DNA from: an uncultured Chloroflexota bacterium | Lineage (GTDB): Bacteria > Chloroflexota > Limnocylindria > Limnocylindrales > CSP1-4 | DNA length: 42,069 bases | Reading direction: 5' to 3' | NCBI GenBank assembly: GCA_903925955.1 | Contig: CAIYHO010000185.1 | Coordinates: 1 to 42,069 of the forward strand | In this document: in pieces, positions 15,397 through 24,097 of the stretch | How the letters are laid out: each line of letters opens with the position of its first letter | How positions within the stretch are numbered: position 1 is the first letter of the stretch | Program-made: the position numbers and the translations under genes | Notes under the pieces: generated by a model | Seen by the model: only the letters and a program-made list of their open reading frames with translations | The model's database searches: none | What the model was told of the DNA's origin: nothing

Positions 15397-15810
15397 GTGG
15401 CCGTCTATGAGGGCGCCCGCCCGGGCGCCATCACCCTGCCGCCGGTCCGGCGCTCTCCGCGCACGGCAACACCGCCCATGCGGCGTGTGGGCGCCGAGTC
15501 GCCCGCGCTGCCGCGCCGCCGTCGCGCTACCGCTCGTTCGCGCGGCCGGTCGCCCGCCATGGGTCTGGTGCTGGCCGCGATCGTCGTGGCGTTTGCTGCT
15601 GCGTTCTTCTCCCTGTCGCAGGACATTCGGGTCTCCGCCACGGGCTATCAGGCGGACCGCCTCACCACGGAGGGCCGTCGGCTTGACGAACAGGCCCAGG
15701 ACCTGCGCAACCAGCTGAACCGCCTGGGCAAGGCACCCGCGATCAAGGCGCTCGCCGTTGACTCTGGTCTCTGGCCGTTGCCTGAGCCGGTTGTCGTGCC
15801 GGCGCGGTAG
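15397..15810 (+). CDS. ftsL: FtsL-like septum formation protein
   Basis: A 137-residue bitopic membrane protein. A Pro/Arg-rich cytoplasmic N-terminus of about 54 residues is followed by one membrane helix (MGLVLAAIVVAFAAAFFSL). An extracytoplasmic heptad-like segment (LTTEGRRLDEQAQDLRNQLNRL) ends in a short hydrophobic/proline tail. This topology and the position between rsmH and ftsI are those of FtsL, which with FtsQ/DivIB activates FtsW-FtsI. Sequence identity in this family is always low, so the name rests largely on synteny. The start is GTG. Confidence 0.75.
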   Translation: MAVYEGARPGAITLPPVRRSPRTATPPMRRVGAESPALPRRRRATARSRGRSPAMGLVLAAIVVAFAAAFFSLSQDIRVSATGYQADRLTTEGRRLDEQAQDLRNQLNRLGKAPAIKALAVDSGLWPLPEPVVVPAR

Positions 15811-15822
15811 GGATCCAAGCCC

Positions 15823-17652
15823 ATGCTCGGCCGGACTGACTCCAGGGTTCGCACGCTTGTTGTGCTGCTGGTCTTTGTGCTGGCGGCCAGCAGTATCGGC
15901 GTGCGTCTTGCGTACTGGCAGATCACCCGGCGCGACGAGCTTACGGCGATGGCCGCCCACCAGTCAGCAGTGACCTATGTTGTCCAGCCCACGCGTGGAG
16001 CCATCTACGACCGCTCGGGCACGGTCACGATAGCCACCACGGTCTCGCGCGATCAGCTTGCGGCAGACCCGTCAACGCTGACCCCTGCCCGCCGGGCGTC
16101 GGTGGCGGCTTCGCTTGTGAAGCTGTTGGGCCTCAAGGGCGACAAGGCGACGCAGCTGACAACGCTGATGACCTCCGAGAAGCAGTACGTCGTCCTTGCC
16201 CGCAACCTCACTCCGGAGCTGTCCGCGCAGATCCGGGCGCTCAGCCACGGCACCAGCCCCGAGCTGGCCGGCCTCATGCTGGAGCCAGAGGCCATGCGCT
16301 ACTACCCCCAGACGGGCGGGGCGCCCGGGACGTCGCTGGCGGCGCACCTCTTGGGCTTTGTGAACCGTGCTGGCGCGGGCCAATACGGTGTGGAGCAGTA
16401 CTACCAGGACACGCTTGCGGGAACGCCCACCACCTGGTCGGCCGAGCACGACTCGCTGGGCAACACCGTGCCCAACACCGAGCGTGTGGTGGAGCAGGGG
16501 AGTGCGGGTCAGGACCTCACCCTCACGATTGACGCGTCGCTGCAGGTTGCAGTTGAGCAGGAGATCCTCTCCGCATGGATCGCTGACCGCGCCAAGAGCG
16601 TGTCCGCCATGGTGATGGACCCCTACACGGGCGAGGTGTACGCCTATGGGTCGTATCCGTCCTACAACGCCAATGCCTACCAGACCATTGCCAATCGCAA
16701 CCCGGCCACCTTCACTGACCCAATGGCATCCGGCGTGTACGAGCCTGGGTCTGTGTTCAAGATGCTGACGGCGCAGGCGGCGCTGGGAGCCGGGATCATC
16801 GCGCTCACCACACCCGTCCAGGACGCGGTGAAGCTGACGCTCGACGGCGGCACCTCGATTGTCCAGAACGCCGACCACAAGGCGCGGCCCCACCTCACGT
16901 TCGCCGACGCCATCGCGTATTCGCGCAATGTCGTGGCCAGCATGACCGCGCTGCGGCTGGGCAGCACCACCAAGGCGGCGGCGTCCAAGCTGTATGCCAC
17001 GTGGTCCACGATGGGCTTTGGCCGGCGCACGGGGATTGATGTGGCCGGCGAGGCAGCGGGCATCGTCCGAGATCCGGCGAAGGTGGTCTATCGCCAGGTG
17101 GATGTCGCCAACGGCTCGTTTGGCCAGGGCGTCGCGGTCACGCCCATCCAGCTGGCGCAGGCCTTTGCCGCCATGGTGAACGGCGGCACGCTGATCCAGC
17201 CGCATGTTGTTCGCTCTGTGGGCAATGTGGAGACGCAGGGTGTCAACCACGGGCGCGTGATGACGCCCGCCCTGTCGGGCCAGCTGGTCAAGCTTATGCA
17301 GCACGTGATCTCCACGGTCCCGCTGTACCGCAGCCGGACGCAGATCCCGGGCTTTGAGGTTGGCGGCAAGACCGGCACGGCGCAGATCTGGGACGCCACA
17401 ACCAGCAACTGGAAGCCGCTGCTCTTCAACTACTCGTTTGCGGGCTACATCGCGCGCACGCCCGGCCACCCGGATCTCATTGTGGTTGTGCGGATTGAGG
17501 AGGCCACCCCAACGGTGGCCCGGCAGGGCGACATCGAGTTGCCCGTGTTCTCGTTTGAGCTCTTCCGCCGCATTGCCCACGACGCCATCTCCACGCCAAA
17601 CCTCATCCCTGACGATCGCGCGATGCCGCTTCCCCCGGAGGTGGCGCCGTGA
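15823..17652 (+). CDS. ftsI: Peptidoglycan D,D-transpeptidase (class B penicillin-binding protein, FtsI/PBP3)
   Basis: A 609-residue protein: membrane anchor at residues 11-30, dimerisation domain beginning VQPTRGAIYDRSG, then the transpeptidase domain. Active-site motifs are intact: SVFK with Ser310 and Lys313, SRN at 367-369 and KTG at 516-518. It cross-links septal peptidoglycan together with FtsW. No PASTA domains are present. The stop overlaps murF as GTGA; murE, which usually separates these two genes, is missing. Confidence 0.95.
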   Translation: MLGRTDSRVRTLVVLLVFVLAASSIGVRLAYWQITRRDELTAMAAHQSAVTYVVQPTRGAIYDRSGTVTIATTVSRDQLAADPSTLTPARRASVAASLVKLLGLKGDKATQLTTLMTSEKQYVVLARNLTPELSAQIRALSHGTSPELAGLMLEPEAMRYYPQTGGAPGTSLAAHLLGFVNRAGAGQYGVEQYYQDTLAGTPTTWSAEHDSLGNTVPNTERVVEQGSAGQDLTLTIDASLQVAVEQEILSAWIADRAKSVSAMVMDPYTGEVYAYGSYPSYNANAYQTIANRNPATFTDPMASGVYEPGSVFKMLTAQAALGAGIIALTTPVQDAVKLTLDGGTSIVQNADHKARPHLTFADAIAYSRNVVASMTALRLGSTTKAAASKLYATWSTMGFGRRTGIDVAGEAAGIVRDPAKVVYRQVDVANGSFGQGVAVTPIQLAQAFAAMVNGGTLIQPHVVRSVGNVETQGVNHGRVMTPALSGQLVKLMQHVISTVPLYRSRTQIPGFEVGGKTGTAQIWDATTSNWKPLLFNYSFAGYIARTPGHPDLIVVVRIEEATPTVARQGDIELPVFSFELFRRIAHDAISTPNLIPDDRAMPLPPEVAP

Positions 17653-19121
17653 CCGCGGAGACCGCCCCGGACGCCGTGACTCCGAGCACCGCGATGACCG
17701 CGGACGATCTTGTCGCCGCCACCGGTGGCCGTCTGTTGCGGCGCGGCACGCGACCCTGCCGTCATGGCGCCGTGGACTCGCGCCACGTGGTCCCGGGTGC
17801 CCTGTTTGTCGCGCTGCCCGGCGAGCGGACCGACGGCCACCACTATCTGCGCGATGCCGTTGCCGCTGGTGCGGCGGCGGTCCTGATCTCCCGTGAGCCC
17901 GACATGGCCGCCGGCGAGGCACCGCTTGACGAACTGGGCGACATCACCGTGGTCTTGGTGCCCGATACGCTCCGCGCCCTGCACGCGGTAGCCGGTGTCT
18001 GGCGACAGCGCTTCGCGCCTCTCGTGGTGGGCATCACGGGGAGCATTGCCAAGACGTCCACCAAGGAGGCGGTTGCCGCCGTTGTGGCGCGCAGCCGCAT
18101 CACGCTCAAGTCCGAGGGCAACCGCAACAATGAGGTGGGTTTGCCGCTGACCGTGCTGGACCTTGGGCCGGAGCACCAGGTCGTGGTCCTGGAGATGGGC
18201 ATGTATGCGGCAGGCGAGATCCGTGACCTCGCCGCCATCGCGCAGCCGTCAATCGGCATCGTCACAACCGTGGCGCCGGTGCACCTCTCCCGCATGGGGA
18301 CGATTGAGGCGATCGAGGACGCCAAGGCCGAGCTTGTGGAGGCGCTGCCCTCAGCCGCTCACGGCGGCGTGGCCATCCTCAATGCAGACGACGAGCGCGT
18401 CTGCCGCATGGGGACTCGAACGAGCGCCCGCGTCATCACCTATGGGTTTGCACCGGATGCGGACGTGCGCGCGGAAGCCGTCACGTCGGCGGGCTTTGAC
18501 GGCATGCGCTTCCAATTGGTAACGCCCGCCGGAGCGCGCGACGTGGCCATTGCGGCGCTGGGGCGTCTGGCCGTGCACAACGCGTTGGCCGGTGCCGCCG
18601 CGGGGCTTGCCGTGGGCATGACGCTCGATGCCATCGTGCCTGGGCTTGTGGCTGGCGGCGCTGCCCCACACCGCTCCGTGGTGATCCGTGCGGGCGGGCT
18701 GACCATCGTGGACGACGCCTACAACGCGTCACCCGGATCCGTGCGCGCCGCGCTGGACCTCCTGGCCGGTCTGCCGGGGCGACGCGTGGCCGTGCTGGGC
18801 GAGATGCGTGAGCTGGGCTCTGAGCACGAGGCCGGTCACCACGCCGTTGGCGAGGCCGCGGCCGGTGTGCTGGACGTGCTGGTGGTTGTTGACGGGATGC
18901 CGGGCGGCGCTGCCCACGGCATCGTCGAGGGGGCACTGGCCGCAGACCTGCCGCAGGCGCGCATCATCATGGCGCCGGACGCCGCCAGCGTCATCGCGCT
19001 TCTTGTGCCGATGTTGGCGCCCGGAGATGTCGTCCTGGTGAAGGCGTCACGGGGCGTGGAGCTGGAGCACGTCGTTGACGAACTTGTGATTGCCCTTGGT
19101 GGCCGGGAGGATGGCGCGTGA
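17649..19121 (+). CDS. murF: UDP-N-acetylmuramoyl-tripeptide--D-alanyl-D-alanine ligase
   Basis: A 490-residue Mur ligase that adds D-Ala-D-Ala to the UDP-MurNAc tripeptide. Domain 1 binds substrate (VDSRHVVPGALFVALPGERTDGH). The ATP site is ITGSIAKTSTKE with Lys135. MurF-specific features are EMGMYAAGEI, VDDAYNASPGS and LGEMRELG. The P-loop residue before Lys135 is Ala instead of the usual Gly, which is unusual. It begins with GTG overlapping the ftsI stop and ends overlapping mraY (GTGA). MurE is an unlikely alternative because the YNASP and GEMRELG motifs are typical of MurF. Confidence 0.92.
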   Translation: MTAETAPDAVTPSTAMTADDLVAATGGRLLRRGTRPCRHGAVDSRHVVPGALFVALPGERTDGHHYLRDAVAAGAAAVLISREPDMAAGEAPLDELGDITVVLVPDTLRALHAVAGVWRQRFAPLVVGITGSIAKTSTKEAVAAVVARSRITLKSEGNRNNEVGLPLTVLDLGPEHQVVVLEMGMYAAGEIRDLAAIAQPSIGIVTTVAPVHLSRMGTIEAIEDAKAELVEALPSAAHGGVAILNADDERVCRMGTRTSARVITYGFAPDADVRAEAVTSAGFDGMRFQLVTPAGARDVAIAALGRLAVHNALAGAAAGLAVGMTLDAIVPGLVAGGAAPHRSVVIRAGGLTIVDDAYNASPGSVRAALDLLAGLPGRRVAVLGEMRELGSEHEAGHHAVGEAAAGVLDVLVVVDGMPGGAAHGIVEGALAADLPQARIIMAPDAASVIALLVPMLAPGDVVLVKASRGVELEHVVDELVIALGGREDGA

Positions 19122-20095
19122 CCCTCGAGCTGATCCAGGGATTGCTCCTGGCGTTTGTGATTGTCGTAATCGTGATGCCGCCGTATTTGCGGCTGCTGCG
19201 GCACTTTGGCTTTGCCAAGCAGATCCGCGAAGAGGGTCCGCAGTCCCACATGGTCAAGTGGGGCACGCCCACCATGGGCGGTCTGCTGCTGATCGTGGTT
19301 GTGATCGCGCTGTTTGCGGCGCTTCGCCCCATCCAGGGCGGCATCATTGCCCCAATCGCCACGCTGGGTCTCGTGGGTCTGCTGGGCGCATTTGACGACT
19401 ACCTGAACGCCCGCACCGGCGAGGGGATCGGCGTCAAGCAGAAGCTCCTGTGGCAGTCCGTGGTTGCCTTTGCCGCGGCCTTCCAGATCCAGAGCACGTA
19501 CAACATCACCGCGATCTGGGTGCCCTACGTGGGCGATGTTGCGGTTGACCCAATCTTCTACGTGCCGTTTGCCGCGTTTGCAATCATCGCCGCGTCCAAC
19601 GGCGTGAACCTCACAGACGGCCTCGACGGCCTTGCCGGCGGCACATTGGCCTTCGCGTTTGTCTCGTTCCTGATCATCGCGCTCCTCAACCAGCCCGCCC
19701 AGACAAACATCGCGCTGCTCTGCGCGCTGATCATCGGCGCCCTGCTTGGCTTCCTGTGGTTCAACGTCCACCCTGCGCAGGTGTTCATGGGGGATTCGGG
19801 GTCGCTCTCGATGGGCGCCACGCTGGCTGTCATCGCCCTGATCTCGGGCCACATCCTGCTGCTGCCCCTCATTGGCCTCATCTTTGTCATTGAGGCGCTC
19901 TCGGACATCATCCAGATTGGCTACTTCAAGCTCTCGCACGGCAAGCGCGTCTTCCGCATGGCGCCCCTCCACCACCACTTTGAGCTTGGCGGCTGGGATG
20001 AGGAGAAGATCGCGCTGCGGTTCTGGATCGTGGGGATCCTGGCCGGGCTGCTGGGCGTGACGCTGTTCCTCTCCTCCATCCACGCGCTGGCATAG
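19118..20095 (+). CDS. mraY: Phospho-N-acetylmuramoyl-pentapeptide transferase
   Basis: A 325-residue polytopic membrane enzyme that attaches UDP-MurNAc-pentapeptide to undecaprenyl phosphate, forming lipid I. Signatures: GTPTMGG, LGAFDDYL with the aspartate pair, NLTDGLDGLAGG, VFMGDSGSL and the HGKRVFRMAPLHHHFELGGW loop. About ten membrane helices can be traced. GTG start coupled to murF. Confidence 0.97.
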   Translation: MTLELIQGLLLAFVIVVIVMPPYLRLLRHFGFAKQIREEGPQSHMVKWGTPTMGGLLLIVVVIALFAALRPIQGGIIAPIATLGLVGLLGAFDDYLNARTGEGIGVKQKLLWQSVVAFAAAFQIQSTYNITAIWVPYVGDVAVDPIFYVPFAAFAIIAASNGVNLTDGLDGLAGGTLAFAFVSFLIIALLNQPAQTNIALLCALIIGALLGFLWFNVHPAQVFMGDSGSLSMGATLAVIALISGHILLLPLIGLIFVIEALSDIIQIGYFKLSHGKRVFRMAPLHHHFELGGWDEEKIALRFWIVGILAGLLGVTLFLSSIHALA

Positions 20096-20105
20096 GCGAC
20101 GCGAT

Positions 20106-21641
20106 ATGCACGCCATCGACCTCGACTCCCTGACGCTTCCCGACGTCCTGCGCGGGTCACTCGACGGCCGACCCGTCACGGTGCTTGGGCTTGCCCGCAG
20201 CGGCGTGGCACTGGCGCGGTTCCTGCACGACATGGGCGCCCGCGTCACGGTGTACGACGGGCGACCGGCCGCGCAACTTGAACGATCTATCGCGCTGCTG
20301 GGCGAGCGCCAGATCAATCTGGTGCTTGGACCCGGCGCGGACCCAGCAACCACGTGGGCTGACGCCGCCCTGGTGGCCACCTCGCCCTCGATCACGCCAG
20401 ACTTCCCCACGACGGAGCCACGCCTGCGCGCAGGCCTCCAGGCACTTGTTGCGGCGCGACGTGGAGGAGACCCGTCTCGCCCGGCGCTGGTCAGCGAGTC
20501 CGACCTGTTCCTGCGCCTGTGCCCGTCGCCCACGATTGGCATCACCGGCACGAAGGGCAAGACCACCACCTCCTCGTTGATCCACGCGATCCTCTCCGCG
20601 GACCCGCTGCATCCCGCGGTTCTTGGCGGCAACATCGGCACCCCCCTGGTGGAGCGCCTGCCGGATCTGACGCCAAACCATCGTGTGGTGGTGGAGCTCT
20701 CAGAGCTGCAGCTGCCGTCACTGTCGCGCGGCACCACGGTGGCCGTGTACACCAACGTCACCTCAGACCACCTTGACCGCCACGGCTCGCTTGAGGCATA
20801 CCGGCGCGTCAAGCGGCGTCTGGCGGAGCTTGTCGATCCCGATGGCGCCATGGTCCTGAACCTGGAGGACCCGGTTGTCGGCGGGTACGCGGGCCTCGGG
20901 ACGGCCCCTGTTGTGCTGTACCGCAACGACGCGCCTGTCCCGGGCGGGCTTGGCGTGCTTGACGGCTGGATCGTGTCGGCAGCGGTGGAGCGGCTGCCCA
21001 TCGCCGGCGGCGGGACCGCGGCAACGGGACCTGGCGGCGCCATCATGCCGGTGGGCGAACTGGCGATCCCCGGGCGCCACAACGTGCTGAACGCATTGGC
21101 CGCAATTGCCGTGGGCATGCTGTTTGGCGTGGCGCCCGATGCCATCCGCCGGGCCGCCGGCTCCTTCACGGGCGTTGAGCACCGGCTGCAGTCCGTGGGC
21201 CTGGTGGACGGTGTCCGGTATGTCAACGACTCGCAGGGGACGCAGCCAGACGCCGTGATTGCCGCGCTCCGGGCCTTTCCGGCGCCGGTGGTCCTGATTG
21301 CGGGCGGGCGCGACAAGGGCGTGGACCTGTCGGACATGATCCGCGTGGCTGCTGGCACCGCCTTTGGCGCGGTGCTGATTGGCGAGAGCGGCCCGTTGCT
21401 CCAGGAGCGACTCACCGCGGCTGGCCTGGGGCGGACTGCCCGTGCCGCAAGCATGGACGAGGCGGTTGTGGCCGCCACGGCGATGGCCCGTGAGGCCCGC
21501 GCGGGGCTGGCCGATGACGCTGTTGCCACGGTGCTGATGAGCCCGGCGGCCGCGTCCTTTGACATGTTTGAGGACTACGCCGCCCGCGGCCGCGCCTTCA
21601 CGGCAGCCGTTGCGCGCATTGCGGGGAGCGGTGGCGGATGA
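20106..21641 (+). CDS. murD: UDP-N-acetylmuramoylalanine--D-glutamate ligase
   Basis: A 511-residue Mur ligase that adds D-Glu. It has an N-terminal Rossmann domain (TVLGLARSGVALARFL), the ATP site GITGTKGKTTTSSL, and TNVTSDHLDRHGS. The C-terminal domain contains VEHRLQ, YVNDSQGTQPDA and IAGGRDKGVD. The usual ELSSFQL segment reads ELSELQL here. The final SPAAASFDMFEDYAARGRAF is typical of MurD. The stop overlaps ftsW as ATGA. Confidence 0.95.
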   Translation: MHAIDLDSLTLPDVLRGSLDGRPVTVLGLARSGVALARFLHDMGARVTVYDGRPAAQLERSIALLGERQINLVLGPGADPATTWADAALVATSPSITPDFPTTEPRLRAGLQALVAARRGGDPSRPALVSESDLFLRLCPSPTIGITGTKGKTTTSSLIHAILSADPLHPAVLGGNIGTPLVERLPDLTPNHRVVVELSELQLPSLSRGTTVAVYTNVTSDHLDRHGSLEAYRRVKRRLAELVDPDGAMVLNLEDPVVGGYAGLGTAPVVLYRNDAPVPGGLGVLDGWIVSAAVERLPIAGGGTAATGPGGAIMPVGELAIPGRHNVLNALAAIAVGMLFGVAPDAIRRAAGSFTGVEHRLQSVGLVDGVRYVNDSQGTQPDAVIAALRAFPAPVVLIAGGRDKGVDLSDMIRVAAGTAFGAVLIGESGPLLQERLTAAGLGRTARAASMDEAVVAATAMAREARAGLADDAVATVLMSPAAASFDMFEDYAARGRAFTAAVARIAGSGGG

Positions 21642-22906
21642 GCGCCGTCACGCCGCTGTTGCGCGCGGATTTCCGGCCGCGTGCCGAGGCCACGCTCCGC
21701 CGGGAGCGTCACGAGCCGGAGTACGGGATCCTCGTTGCTGTCCTGGCCCTCGCGGCCGTTGGCATCCTGATGGTCTACTCGTCGTCGGCCATGAAGGCCT
21801 ATCTCAAGTTTGACGACACGTTTGCCATCGTTGGCCCGCAGATCCAGTGGGCGATCCTGGGGTTGGTGGCGATGGCGCTGACGTCGCTCGCGGACTACCG
21901 CTGGCTGCGCGTCCTGTCGATCCCGCTGTTTGCCATCGGCATCGTCGCGCTGATCCTGGTCTTTGTGCCCGGGCTCAACGTGGTGGTGGGCGGCTCCTCG
22001 CGCTGGCTCAAGATTGGTCCGCTGCCGGCGGTGCATCCGGCCGAGTTTATGAAGCTTGCGCTGGTGGTGTACCTCGCCCACTGGTTCGCCACGCGCGGGA
22101 CGGCCGTGAAGGGGTTCCGGACGGGCACCCTCCCGTTCATCCTGATTGCTGCCCCTGTGGCCGCGCTGGTGCTCCTGGAGCCAGACCTTGGCACAGCATC
22201 CGTGCTGGCGATCACCGCCTTCACCGTGTTCTTTGTGGCGGGCGGCAACCTCCTGCACCTTGGCGCGCTATCCGTCGTTGGGGCCGCGGGTGTGGTGCGC
22301 CTGTTCATGCAGGGCTACCAGGTGGACCGCATCACGGCCTGGCTGAACCCGTGGGCCGACCAGTCTGGCCTGGGCTTCCACAGCATCCAGGGCTACCTCG
22401 CGCTGGCGCTCGGTGGCGTGTTTGGCGCGGGCCTTGGGGAGAGCCGGATGGCGGGCGGCCTGTTCTTGCCGAATGCGTCCAACGACTTCATCTTCGCCAT
22501 CATCGGCGAGGAGCTGGGGATGCTTGGCGCAGGCCTCGTCATCGTGCTCTTCCTTGCATTTGCGTTCCTTGGCATCCGCACGGCACTTGGCGCGCCGGAC
22601 ACGTTTGGGGCGCTGCTTGCGGGCGGCATCACGGCGTGGATCAGCATCCAGGCGTTTATCAACATGGGTGTGGTGGTGGGGCTGCTCCCCGTCACGGGCA
22701 TTCCGCTGCCGTTCATCTCGGCCGGCGGCTCGTCGCTTGTCATCAGCTTTGCCGCAGTTGGCATCTTGCTCTCGGTGTCGCGGGAAACAGTGGAGAAGGG
22801 AACATGGAACGATGCGCCTGCTGATCGCGGGCGGCGGGACGGGCGGGCACATCTACCCGGCCCTCGCCGTCGCCCGATCGCTTCGCGCCCGCTCCGCGGC
22901 GGCTGA
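21638..22906 (+). CDS. ftsW: SEDS-family peptidoglycan glycosyltransferase / division protein FtsW
   Basis: A 422-residue polytopic membrane protein of the SEDS family. Features: GILMVYSSSAMKAY in the first helix, GGSSRWLKIGPLPAVHPAEFMKLALVVYLA (conserved loop), LLEPDLGTA, GFHSIQGYLALALGGVFGAGLGESR, FLPNASNDFIFAIIGEELG, and GIPLPFISAGGSSL. It polymerises lipid II at the septum with FtsI. The last 30 residues (after SRETVEKG) are hydrophilic, Arg/Pro-rich and overlap murG by 95 bases. They look like read-through of a lost stop rather than conserved sequence. Confidence 0.95.
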   Translation: MSAVTPLLRADFRPRAEATLRRERHEPEYGILVAVLALAAVGILMVYSSSAMKAYLKFDDTFAIVGPQIQWAILGLVAMALTSLADYRWLRVLSIPLFAIGIVALILVFVPGLNVVVGGSSRWLKIGPLPAVHPAEFMKLALVVYLAHWFATRGTAVKGFRTGTLPFILIAAPVAALVLLEPDLGTASVLAITAFTVFFVAGGNLLHLGALSVVGAAGVVRLFMQGYQVDRITAWLNPWADQSGLGFHSIQGYLALALGGVFGAGLGESRMAGGLFLPNASNDFIFAIIGEELGMLGAGLVIVLFLAFAFLGIRTALGAPDTFGALLAGGITAWISIQAFINMGVVVGLLPVTGIPLPFISAGGSSLVISFAAVGILLSVSRETVEKGTWNDAPADRGRRDGRAHLPGPRRRPIASRPLRGG

Positions 22907-23978
22907 CGCCGGCGCCGCCCTCGACCTTGCCTGGATGGGCGGGCATCGCGGGCTGGAGCGTTCAATCGTGCCGGAGGCGGGCATCCCGCTCCGGCGCTTG
23001 CTGCTGCGTTCGCTGCGGTCGGCTGGCCGCGACATCCACCTGGTGCTGGACCCCCTCCGCCTGCTGCTGTCCGTGCCGCAGGCACTCCTGCTCCTGATTG
23101 CCCGCAGACCAGCGGCAATCCTCACAACCGGCGGCTATGTGGCAATCCCTGTGCTGGCGGCAGCCGCGCTGCTGCGCATCCCCAGCGTGCTCTGGGAGGG
23201 CAACGTGGTTCCGGGCCGAAGCGTCCGTGTTGTGGCGCGCCTTGCCTCCGTGGTTGCGGTGAGCTTTCCCGAGACGGCAACTGCTTTGGCCCACCCGCGC
23301 ACCCTGGTCACCGGGACGCCAATCCGCGAAGCTGGCGTCATCGATCCCGATGAGGCGCGCGCCGTCTTCGGTGCCGTACCCGGTGAGCGGATCCTGCTGG
23401 TGTTTGGCGGGTCGCAGGCGGTTCGCAGGTTTAACGAAGCGGTGTCCGGCGCGCTGCTGCGCCTTGTGGAGCGCGTGCGCGTGGTCCACGTCACCGGTGA
23501 CGATGGGTACGAGGCCGCGCTGGCCGCCCGCGAAGCGCTGCCCGAGGCGCTCCGCGATCGATATCGCCCGTATCCGTTTCTCCACGCCGAGATGACGGCG
23601 GCGCTTGATGCTGCCGATCTGGCTGTGGGCCGCGCCGGCTCCTCCACGCTTGCAGAGGCGGCGGCATTTGCGCTGCCCATGGTGGTTGTGCCGTATCCGC
23701 ACGCGGGCGGCCACCAGCGCCGCAACGCTGAGGCCTACGCTGCCTCGGGTGCGGCAACCTTGGTTGACGACGCCGATTTCACTGCGGACCGGCTTGTTGA
23801 ACTGGCCGGCCTCCTGGCCGATCCGGCTGCGCACGCGCGGATGTCGGCGGCTGCCCGCGATGCCGCCCGACCCCATGCGGCTGATGCCGTCGCGGATCTT
23901 GTTGTGGCCCTCGCCCAGCGGTCCGCGCTCCCCACGCAGGCGCAGATTGACGCCGTGGCCCGTGGAGGCTCCCGATGA
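22812..23978 (+). CDS. murG: UDP-N-acetylglucosamine--undecaprenyl-PP-MurNAc-pentapeptide transferase
   Basis: A 388-residue GT-B glycosyltransferase that makes lipid II on the inner membrane face. The glycine-rich loop LIAGGGTGGHIYPALAVA starts at residue 4, fixing the ATG at 22812 inside the end of ftsW. GGYVAIPV, LVFGGSQAVRRFNE, and the UDP-GlcNAc-binding AVGRAGSSTLAEAAAFALPMVVVPYPHAGGHQRRNAE follow. The stop overlaps the ATG of the downstream mini-ORF. Confidence 0.96.
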   Translation: MRLLIAGGGTGGHIYPALAVARSLRARSAAADAGAALDLAWMGGHRGLERSIVPEAGIPLRRLLLRSLRSAGRDIHLVLDPLRLLLSVPQALLLLIARRPAAILTTGGYVAIPVLAAAALLRIPSVLWEGNVVPGRSVRVVARLASVVAVSFPETATALAHPRTLVTGTPIREAGVIDPDEARAVFGAVPGERILLVFGGSQAVRRFNEAVSGALLRLVERVRVVHVTGDDGYEAALAAREALPEALRDRYRPYPFLHAEMTAALDAADLAVGRAGSSTLAEAAAFALPMVVVPYPHAGGHQRRNAEAYAASGAATLVDDADFTADRLVELAGLLADPAAHARMSAAARDAARPHAADAVADLVVALAQRSALPTQAQIDAVARGGSR

Positions 23979-24097
23979 GCGCCAAGCGCTGGCGGATCAC
24001 GGTGGCAACGCGCGCGCTGAGTGCCAAGCGCTGGCCGCGGATCCGGCTTGGCCTCTGGCGCCCAATGACCGGCTGGCCGGTATGGTGGCGCCCATGA
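23975..24097 (+). CDS. 40-codon mini-ORF between murG and murB
   Basis: The ATG overlaps the murG stop (ATGA at 23975) and the TGA overlaps the murB ATG (ATGA at 24094), so it fits the gap exactly and follows the coupling style of the operon. The peptide is basic and tryptophan-rich (six Trp), begins MSAKRWRIT and repeats SAKRW from residue 16. The repeat comes from an 18-base direct duplication at 23976 and 24018 (17 of 18 identical). It could be an unrecognised small protein, a translational coupling device, or a coincidental frame in the place where murC normally lies. Confidence 0.4.
   Translation: MSAKRWRITVATRALSAKRWPRIRLGLWRPMTGWPVWWRP
24081..24086 (+). promoter_or_regulatory. Possible internal -10 element before murB
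   Basis: TATGGT ends seven bases before the murB ATG at 24094, a spacing like that of icd. It may allow a leaderless murB transcript. No -35 is evident, and it may be chance. Confidence 0.25.

Noticed and set aside
18836-21565. A 909-codon minus-strand open frame
   Set aside because: It lies opposite murF, mraY and murD, which have intact family motifs. The translation is Ser/Arg/Thr-rich with no recognisable domain, as expected for the antisense of GC-rich coding DNA.
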